Source: Candidatus Cloacimonadota bacterium
Lineage (GTDB): Bacteria; Cloacimonadota; Cloacimonadia; Cloacimonadales; TCS61
NCBI GenBank assembly: GCA_021108055.1
Contig: JAIORR010000316.1
Span: 1 to 6,639, forward strand
DNA: 6,639 nt
Direction: 5' to 3'
The position numbers and the translations under genes are program-made. Below the pieces are notes generated by a model that did not search any database, was not told where the DNA came from, and saw only the letters and a list, made by a program, of their open reading frames with translations. Shown here one piece after another: positions 1-4,976 of the stretch. Within the stretch, counting starts at the first letter, position 1; each line of letters opens with the position of its first letter.

Positions 1-30
1 AACCGTGGGTTTTTCCAAAAATCTATTTTT

Positions 31-792
31 TTATAACTCCACAGCAATATCGATCATTTCCGAAAATTTTGAAATATCAAGCGAAGCTCCTCCGATCAAT
101 CCACCATCAATATCCTGTTGTGAAAGAAGTTCTTTGATATTTTCGGGTTTCATACTTCCACCATAAAGGATGGGAATATTTTCTGCGACTTCTTTTGAAT
201 ATTTATCAACAAACCAGTTTCTGATAAGATAATGAATTTCCTGAGCCTGCTGAGGAGTTGCCGTCACACCTGTTCCGATTGCCCACACAGGTTCGTAGGC
301 AATAACAACATCATCATTAATTTGCACATCCCGGAAAGCACCTTCAAGTTGATTTAGAACGATCTTTTCCGTAATACCGCTTTCTCTTTCATTCAATGTT
401 TCACCGATACATACAATTGGAATTATTTCATTTTCCTGGAGAATTTTCAATTTCTCATTGATGCTTTTATCTGTTTCTGCAAAATATTTTCTTCTTTCAG
501 AATGCCCGATAATGCAGTAATCTAATTCCATCGAATTAAACATTAAGGCAGATAATTCTCCGGTGTAAGCTCCGGATTCAAATCTACTAACGTTCTGAGC
601 TCCAATAAACAGTTGATGATCTGCAGTTATGTCTCCAGCCATTTCCAGATAAACCGAAGGCGGACAAATCACCACTTCGACATTACCCAATTTTTTGTTT
701 TCGATATATTCTGCAATATCCATAAAGAAATCTTCTGCTTCCGGAAATATTTTATTCATTTTCCAGTTACCGGCAATTATGATCTTTCTCAT
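31..792 (-). CDS. tpiA: Triosephosphate isomerase (TpiA)
   Basis: This enzyme interconverts dihydroxyacetone phosphate and glyceraldehyde 3-phosphate in cytosolic glycolysis and gluconeogenesis. The 253-residue product is full length for the family (about 250). Visible landmarks, in order, are the N-terminal AGNWKMN strand with substrate-binding Asn9 and Lys11, the IIGHSERR motif with electrophilic His97, the AYEPVWAIGTG segment with catalytic base Glu167 followed by flexible loop 6, and the phosphate-binding YGGSMKPEN (210-218) and GLIGGASL (231-238) turns. The reading frame stays open upstream to an ATG at 870, but that would add 26 non-homologous residues and overlap the preceding TPR gene. 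The start at 792 gives the canonical MRKIIIAGNWKMN end and has GGAG at 798-801, five bases away. It follows the TPR gene by 19 bases and is probably co-transcribed with it. All catalytic residues are present. Confidence 0.98.
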   Translation of the reverse strand: MRKIIIAGNWKMNKIFPEAEDFFMDIAEYIENKKLGNVEVVICPPSVYLEMAGDITADHQLFIGAQNVSRFESGAYTGELSALMFNSMELDYCIIGHSERRKYFAETDKSINEKLKILQENEIIPIVCIGETLNERESGITEKIVLNQLEGAFRDVQINDDVVIAYEPVWAIGTGVTATPQQAQEIHYLIRNWFVDKYSKEVAENIPILYGGSMKPENIKELLSQQDIDGGLIGGASLDISKFSEMIDIAVEL

Positions 793-797
793 TTCAA

Positions 798-801
798 CTC
801 C
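798..801 (-). promoter_or_regulatory. Ribosome-binding site of tpiA
   Basis: On the minus strand GGAG lies five bases before the ATG at 792. This site decides the start: the longer in-frame alternative at 870 lies inside the upstream TPR coding sequence. Confidence 0.8.
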
Positions 802-811
802 GTTTATTATT

Positions 812-1798
812 CTATTCGGATTCGATACTTTCAATAAATCCTTTGGCAATTTTGCTGTATTTCGGGTCATTCAGAAGTTTCTTGAAATCTGTTTTTGCTT
901 CCGCATTTTTTCCACTGTTATATTTGATCATCGCCCTGAAGTAGATTGCTTCGTTATTGCCAGATTTATTTTTAAGAAGAAGCTCGATCTTTTTAAGAGC
1001 TTTATCATAAGCATCATTATCATAATACTTTGTGATAAGTACCAGAGCTATATTATTATCATATTTAAGAGTAAGTGATTTCTCATAATACTCGATAGAT
1101 TTTGCAGAATTTTTCAATTCATCATAAAGTGCACCCATATTTCTATATGTTTTTGCGAGTACTTTTTCTTTTGGATTAGTTTTAATAAAATCTTCATAAG
1201 CCTTAATTGCTTCTGCTTTTTTATCAAGTTTTAAATACAAACTGGCAATTTTTTGAATAATACCAGAATCCTGCTTTAATTTGTATGCTTTTTCATACCA
1301 TTCTACTGCATTTTTATAATCCTTAAGATCAGAATAATAGCCGGCAATCTTTTTTACTACTTTAAAACTTTTCTTTTTTGCATTATATTCTTTGAGGATA
1401 GCGATAGCTTCACTGGTTTTATTCATATATTTTTTGAGGATTATTGCTTTGTAGTTGATCAATTTATAATTGTCAGGATCATGTTTAATTCTCATATTCT
1501 GGATACGTAAAGCATTCTTGTAATCTTTACCTTTGAAATACCCATTAAAGGTGTTCTTCATCCAATTCATTATTTTTTCATTATCAATTGGAATTCCATC
1601 TTTTTTTACAGCTTCATTCAATTTTGTTATAGCGATTTCGAATTTTTTTGCAGCTTCTACATATTTTCCTTCATTGTATAATGTTTCAGCTTCTACACCT
1701 GTTTCATTAGCTATTCTTTCCAAAGACTTCTCTGCATAAAGCCCGCAGATAACCATAACCATCAGAATGCTGATCCAGATTCCTTTATTTTTATTCAT
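812..1798 (-). CDS. Exported TPR-repeat protein, 328 aa
   Basis: This is a tetratricopeptide-repeat protein of unknown specific role, probably an envelope scaffold. Residues 1-23 look like a Sec signal peptide: a Lys-containing start, a hydrophobic core from about residue 7 to 20, then a likely signal peptidase I site after GLYA. The Cys at 18 lacks a proper lipobox, so a lipoprotein is unlikely. The mature part is helical and Lys-rich, with about seven or eight TPR-like units between residues 36 and 315. The clearest are 147-178 (YKNAVEWYEKAYKL), 180-212 (AEAIKAYEDFIKTNP) and 216-249 (AKSIEYYEKSLTL). No catalytic domain is visible. The start is supported by GGAGG at 1805-1809, six bases upstream. 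It is the first gene of a likely two-gene unit with tpiA, preceded by a candidate promoter. TPR proteins of this sort usually bind other proteins; the partner cannot be read from sequence. Confidence 0.9.
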   Translation of the reverse strand: MNKNKGIWISILMVMVICGLYAEKSLERIANETGVEAETLYNEGKYVEAAKKFEIAITKLNEAVKKDGIPIDNEKIMNWMKNTFNGYFKGKDYKNALRIQNMRIKHDPDNYKLINYKAIILKKYMNKTSEAIAILKEYNAKKKSFKVVKKIAGYYSDLKDYKNAVEWYEKAYKLKQDSGIIQKIASLYLKLDKKAEAIKAYEDFIKTNPKEKVLAKTYRNMGALYDELKNSAKSIEYYEKSLTLKYDNNIALVLITKYYDNDAYDKALKKIELLLKNKSGNNEAIYFRAMIKYNSGKNAEAKTDFKKLLNDPKYSKIAKGFIESIESE

Positions 1799-1804
1799 TT
1801 CATT

Positions 1805-1809
1805 CCTCC
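1805..1809 (-). promoter_or_regulatory. Ribosome-binding site of the 328-aa TPR gene
   Basis: A perfect GGAGG on the minus strand lies six bases before the ATG at 1798. It is the best-placed Shine-Dalgarno site in the window and shows that this genome uses such sites. Confidence 0.8.
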
Positions 1810-1826
1810 ATTATTTTTGTTCGGAC

Positions 1827-1854
1827 ATTTTTAAAATTTTGTCTTTGATGTCAA
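1827..1854 (-). promoter_or_regulatory. Candidate sigma-70-type promoter for TPR-tpiA
   Basis: On the minus strand a perfect TTGACA (-35, plus-strand 1849-1854) is followed after 16 bases by AAAAAT (plus-strand 1827-1832), a 4/6 match to TATAAT. The predicted start near 1820 would leave a leader of about 20 bases that includes the GGAGG site. The position fits: it is downstream of the recombinase unit and just before the first gene of the next unit. The -10 is weak and the region is very AT-rich, so chance matches are easy. Confidence 0.4.
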
Positions 1855-1920
1855 TAATTCTGTTAATTTCATGAAGATTAATTTATTAAATTATTTTACC
1901 TCGTTGTTTCAAGATGATGC

Positions 1921-1955
1921 AAAAAAACTTCTGGTTCAATCGGGACTATTTAACC
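1921..1955 (-). terminator. Candidate weak intrinsic terminator after the recombinase unit
   Basis: Read on the minus strand, arms at 1955-1948 (GGTTAAAT) and 1940-1933 (ATTGAACC) can pair over eight positions with one A-G mismatch around a seven-base loop. Five bases later comes a run of seven T (1927-1921). It lies between the recombinase stop and the candidate promoter of the next unit, where a terminator would be expected. The mismatch and the gap before the T run make it a weak example. Confidence 0.35.
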
Positions 1956-2068
1956 AACAGCTTCTATCAATTTCCAAATTCTTCCTGCTTTTCTCCGTCT
2001 TCCTTCCCATTCAATAAAACGGAATGGCAGGGATGGGATTCAGATAAAAATAACCGACAACTCATAGC

Positions 2069-2105
2069 AAGTGACTGCGTCGCTTAACATCAACACGGTT
2101 GATGT
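2069..2105. repeat. Two adjacent short inverted repeats (tandem hairpins)
   Basis: The first dyad, 2087-2105, is a perfect 8-bp inverted repeat (ACATCAAC and GTTGATGT) around a 3-base spacer. The second, 2069-2085, pairs AAGTGAC with GTCGCTT over seven positions, one of them T-G, again around a 3-base spacer. They are separated by one base and begin about 10 bases after the recombinase stop. The surrounding 60 bases are about 47% G+C by hand count, richer than the AT-rich remainder of the gap. No T run follows directly, so they are not a classic terminator. They could be a REP-like intergenic repeat, an mRNA 3'-end stabiliser, or a protein-binding site. Confidence 0.55.
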
Positions 2106-2114
2106 ACTCCAAAC

Positions 2115-3017
2115 CTATCCCCTGGGATGATGAAGCCTGTGTTCTTCGATAATGAATCTCTTGTCTATATTTGTGTATATCTGGGTTGTATTGATGCTGG
2201 CATGACCCAGAAGCATTTGCACAACACGCAGATTTGCTCCTGCTTCCAAAAGATGAGTAGCAAAGGAATGACGGAAGGTGTGTGGTGAAACATGCTTTCT
2301 TATTCCTGCTTCTGTGCATAATTTATCGATGATCTTCCACACTCCCATCCTGCTGATCTTATTTCCAAAACGATTCAAAAAGAAATGATCCGTATTCTTT
2401 TCCTTTCTTAGTTGAGGTCTGCCTTCTCTATCATATTTTTTCATGAAATCGAGAGATTTTTCTGCGACGGGAACTATTCTTTGTTTACTTCCTTTTCCCA
2501 TCACCCTAACCATTTGCTCTTCCCAGAAAATATCATGAATAGAAAGGTCTATGGTTTCTGATATTCGTAAACCACTGGCATACATCAATTCCAGCATTGC
2601 TTTGTTTCTAAGTCCTTGTGCATTATCTGTAGGAATAGATTCGAGCAGTTTGAACATCTCTTTTACGGAAAGCACATCAGGTAATTTCTGTGAATATTTT
2701 ACGGTTGGAACATCATTAAAATTGAAAGATATCTCGATATCATCTTCCTGAAGAAATTTGAAGAAAACTTTTAATGAACTTCTTTTTCTCGCTATACTCG
2801 AATTTGCCAGTCCGATCCTCTGCAGTTCTACAAAATAATTTATAATATCGTTCTTCCCGACCTCTTCGGAATTTTTTTGTATAAATAAAAGAAAATCCCT
2901 TACATCCCGAAAATAACTTTCCACGCTATTTTTGGAAAGTCCTTTTTCCACTTTCAGGTGATATTGAAAGCTGTTCAAATTTGCCAGGTTATGTGGAGAA
3001 AGTTTATTTTTCATCAT
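2115..3017 (-). CDS. xerD: Tyrosine recombinase, XerC/XerD family
   Basis: This is a site-specific recombinase of the Xer type, which in the family resolves chromosome dimers at dif. The 300 residues match the family length (about 298). The N-terminal SAM-like core-binding domain spans about residues 10-95 (FQYHLKVEKGLSKNSVESY), and the catalytic domain about 110-300. All catalytic residues are present with XerD-like spacing: Arg151 in ASGLRISE, Lys175 in MGKGSK, His246 and Arg249 in HTFRH, His272 in LLGHASINTTQ, and nucleophile Tyr281 in IYT. The end, HHPRG, is typical of Xer C-termini. XerD is favoured over XerC only loosely. The start is ambiguous between two consecutive ATGs (3017 and 3014). 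GGAGG at 3018-3022 abuts the first, so the second may be used. The gene overlaps the upstream small membrane protein gene by 14 bases (11 for the second ATG). No IS or integron features flank it, so a housekeeping role is likelier than a mobile one. Confidence 0.93.
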   Translation of the reverse strand: MMKNKLSPHNLANLNSFQYHLKVEKGLSKNSVESYFRDVRDFLLFIQKNSEEVGKNDIINYFVELQRIGLANSSIARKRSSLKVFFKFLQEDDIEISFNFNDVPTVKYSQKLPDVLSVKEMFKLLESIPTDNAQGLRNKAMLELMYASGLRISETIDLSIHDIFWEEQMVRVMGKGSKQRIVPVAEKSLDFMKKYDREGRPQLRKEKNTDHFFLNRFGNKISRMGVWKIIDKLCTEAGIRKHVSPHTFRHSFATHLLEAGANLRVVQMLLGHASINTTQIYTNIDKRFIIEEHRLHHPRG

Positions 3018-3255
3018 CCTCCACTTTAATTTCAGGTTCTTTTTTAAGTTTTACTTCTTTATCCGGATCGAGTCCTGTTTTATTCTGGAATTTCTTTCCT
3101 GCCACTTTCTTTTTTGCAGAATAATAAAGCAGCAATAAAACAGGGATAACAATATACCAGAAGCGAATTGAGTAAGAAAGTATCACTCCAAAGAACCGAA
3201 AAAGCAGGAAAATAAAAAAAAGAAATATTATATATCGAAATATCGATCTCATCAT
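3004..3255 (-). CDS. Small membrane protein, 83 aa, unknown function
   Basis: I do not recognise a family. The protein starts with a short basic end, has two hydrophobic stretches at about residues 8-28 (Ile/Phe/Leu-rich) and 32-46 (WYIVIPVLLLLYY), and ends in a hydrophilic, strongly charged tail (47-83) rich in Lys, Glu and Asp and closing with EDDEK. By the positive-inside rule the Lys cluster at 48-55 places the tail in the cytoplasm, giving an inner-membrane hairpin with a cytosolic tail (inference). It could also be a single re-entrant helix. The start overlaps the upstream TPR stop as ATGA (4 bases). GGAG at 3258-3261 is two bases from this ATG and five from a second ATG at 3252. Its end overlaps the recombinase start by 14 bases. 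This tight packing argues that it is a real gene and not a chance frame. Confidence 0.8.
   Translation of the reverse strand: MMRSIFRYIIFLFFIFLLFRFFGVILSYSIRFWYIVIPVLLLLYYSAKKKVAGKKFQNKTGLDPDKEVKLKKEPEIKVEDDEK
3018..3022 (-). promoter_or_regulatory. Ribosome-binding site of the recombinase, unusually close to its ATG
   Basis: GGAGG on the minus strand directly touches the first ATG (3017) and is three bases from the second (3014). Both spacings are short. The site lies inside the last codons of the upstream gene, so translation is probably coupled to termination of that gene at 3004. Confidence 0.6.
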
Positions 3256-4976
3256 TTCTCCAGGAATTGACGAAATTCCGGCGAGAATATCGATTGCGGA
3301 AAATTCTTTAAAAAATCCGTACTCAGCTTGTTTTTCTCAATTTTATCTTCAACGATCTCGGTTCTCTTTAACATAGCATATTCTGCCAATACATCGTCAG
3401 AATATTCCATCGAAAAAATGCTTTCTGCTTTTTCAAGCTGCTTAGAATCGACTGCCCATTCTCCCGCCAGAATCAACATTTCCTCACTTTGAGTATCTTC
3501 AAATATTTCCATCAGGATATCGATGGCTTCATCATTTTTATAAAGAAGTTTTTTGCGATATGCAGAAAGAAATTGTTCCCATTCCTGTTTTCCCAGCTTT
3601 CCTTTTAGAACAGAAAGATAGAGTGCATCGTTCGTGATATCATCTTCGGGAAGGTTAAGGATAAGTTCACCCATAAGACTGTCCGCAGCAGGGTCTGATT
3701 CCATTGTTGCCAGCAGGAAGGAATAATAATATCCAAGTTTAAAGATAGTGGAAGCACTGTCTTCATTTCTTAATATTTCGGATAATCGGTCTTTACATTC
3801 GGTATATTTTTCATTCATCATCAAGAAATGGATGATCTTAAATTCAATCTCCTTTTTCTCTGCATAAGTATATGCAAATTCTTTTGCTTCATTAAGGTAT
3901 TTTGTTATCTGCTCCGGTGCAGCATTCTGCATCAACAAGACCTCTGCCATCATCTCACGACAGAACCTGTTTGCCCGTGTTTTATACCTGTATTTTTTGC
4001 TTTTTATTTTATCATCGTTATAGATCTGCAGCAGAATATTCCAACCGGGCTGAAATTTTCCCTGTTCGATATAAACGCCCGCCAGGTTAATTCTTGCGTT
4101 TGCAATAAGATCAGGTTCATACACTTTTCCCAGGTACATTTGATATGCTTTTTCGGCAATATCCAGATTACTGGAAACCATCAGTTGATTTGCAAAATCC
4201 AACAGCTTTTCTGCATCCAGATTTACATATTCATTAAGAGCTTTTTCATATTCTCCGATCTCACTCAGGCACAAGGCATACATTTCCATTGCAATTATAT
4301 CATCTGAACCCTTTATTGCATTTGAAATAAACTTGATCGCAGAAGGATCTTCATTGAGAATATTTTTTAATCTGCTGAGAACGAAATGAGAATAACTTGT
4401 CTGCTTTTTCATCAGTTTTATGTATTCGGCGATAGCATTGGAAAAATCCTTCAGACTCTGATAATCGTATGCAATTTCTCTAATAAAAAGATTTTCATTT
4501 CTGGAGATCTTCCGTACACGTTTATATATCACAACTGCTTTTTCATACTGACGGTGCTGTTCAAATACACCGGCAATGATCTTGTAGGAATTAACATTCC
4601 CGCTGTGTTCTTTTAGATAATTATCACTTATCTTTACTGCCTGCTTCACTTCTCCTTTAGAAAGAAGGATAGATATTTTCAGCCTTACATATTGTATTCC
4701 GTCAAGATGCATCTGATGTTCTTCAAGAAGTTTTTCGGCTTCGTCTAATTTGGTTATTCGCAACAGGTTTACTATTAATTTTTCTATGATGGCAGAGTCG
4801 TCAGGATAATCCACAAGCAGCATTTTGTATATCTTGTTCGCTTTCTCAAACTGTCTGTTACCGGTTAACCTGTCTGCCTGCTTCAGCATTATTTCTTTTT
4901 CCTGGAAAGCAGACAGGCTGCAATTAATAAACAATATTAACGCAACGAGAACTGCAATTTTGATTTTATTCATCAT
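3252..4976 (-). CDS. Exported TPR-repeat protein, 574 aa
   Basis: This is a long all-helical TPR protein, probably periplasmic or envelope-associated, with no specific function assignable. Residues 1-23 form a Sec signal peptide: Lys4 and Lys6, a hydrophobic core from about 7 to 18, and a likely signal peptidase I site after SLSA. Cys19 is preceded by Asn and does not make a normal lipobox. TPR-like units are clearest in the N-terminal half, for example about 27-60 (RQFEKANKIYKMLLVDYPDD), 96-126, 128-158 (RQYEKAVVIYKRV), 163-193, 229-251 and 262-283. They become degenerate towards the C-terminus, with recognisable ones near 294-327 and 500-530. The C-terminus (DFLKNFPQSIFSPEFRQFLEK region, 555-574) resembles the closing helix of a solenoid. 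The start overlaps the transporter gene by 11 bases and has only a weak upstream GAAG, so translation is probably coupled. Two ATGs occur in a row (4976 and 4973). Confidence 0.9.
   Translation of the reverse strand: MMNKIKIAVLVALILFINCSLSAFQEKEIMLKQADRLTGNRQFEKANKIYKMLLVDYPDDSAIIEKLIVNLLRITKLDEAEKLLEEHQMHLDGIQYVRLKISILLSKGEVKQAVKISDNYLKEHSGNVNSYKIIAGVFEQHRQYEKAVVIYKRVRKISRNENLFIREIAYDYQSLKDFSNAIAEYIKLMKKQTSYSHFVLSRLKNILNEDPSAIKFISNAIKGSDDIIAMEMYALCLSEIGEYEKALNEYVNLDAEKLLDFANQLMVSSNLDIAEKAYQMYLGKVYEPDLIANARINLAGVYIEQGKFQPGWNILLQIYNDDKIKSKKYRYKTRANRFCREMMAEVLLMQNAAPEQITKYLNEAKEFAYTYAEKKEIEFKIIHFLMMNEKYTECKDRLSEILRNEDSASTIFKLGYYYSFLLATMESDPAADSLMGELILNLPEDDITNDALYLSVLKGKLGKQEWEQFLSAYRKKLLYKNDEAIDILMEIFEDTQSEEMLILAGEWAVDSKQLEKAESIFSMEYSDDVLAEYAMLKRTEIVEDKIEKNKLSTDFLKNFPQSIFSPEFRQFLEK

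Larger units (their letters stand above)
1799..2114. other. Non-coding region between the two transcription units
   Basis: This 316-base stretch is the only large gap between genes. From the recombinase side it contains two adjacent hairpins (2069-2105), a smaller 6-bp dyad (CCATTC 2007-2012 with GAATGG 2022-2027), a tract that is almost all pyrimidine on the plus strand (about 1961-2012), the candidate terminator, an AT-rich block with the candidate promoter, and the ribosome-binding site at 1805-1809. A 48-codon plus-strand reading frame (1871-2017) is present but lacks a ribosome-binding site. I see no tRNA or recognisable RNA family. Confidence 0.7.

Noticed and set aside
1..30. Start of another gene or a terminator downstream of tpiA
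   Set aside because: Only 30 bases remain after the tpiA stop. They contain A- and T-rich runs but no clear hairpin or start codon that could be supported.
793..870. N-terminal extension of tpiA to the ATG at 870
   Set aside because: The extra 26 residues are outside the family fold and overlap the end of the TPR gene. The start at 792 has a good GGAG site and the canonical N-terminus.
613..1078. Plus-strand frames antisense to tpiA and the 328-aa TPR gene
   Set aside because: They are the Phe/Ile-rich complements of AT-rich Lys/Glu codons in well-supported genes and have no plausible start sites.
1871..2017. Plus-strand reading frame of 48 codons in the intergenic gap, with a hydrophobic C-terminal half
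   Set aside because: There is no ribosome-binding site before its ATG. It covers the candidate terminator and the pyrimidine tract, whose Phe/Leu/Ser codons explain the hydrophobicity.
2087..2105. A dif-like recombination site beside the xer gene
   Set aside because: dif sites have two 11-bp arms around a 6-8 bp centre. Here the arms are 8 bp with a 3-bp spacer and do not match the dif arm sequences I know.
2062..2319. Minus-strand 85-codon frame overlapping the 3' end of the recombinase gene
   Set aside because: It lies in an alternative frame of an intact xerD-type gene, is rich in Ser/His/Cys/Arg, and has no recognisable domain or start signal.
2115..3017. Recombinase as a phage or integron integrase
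   Set aside because: Its length and full-length similarity fit Xer proteins. There is no integron-specific insertion, no excisionase or phage gene, and no attachment-site repeat in the window.
3828..4616. Plus-strand frames of 62 to 159 codons antisense to the 574-aa TPR gene
   Set aside because: They are antisense shadows with Phe/Cys/Ile-rich composition and no ribosome-binding sites or domain.
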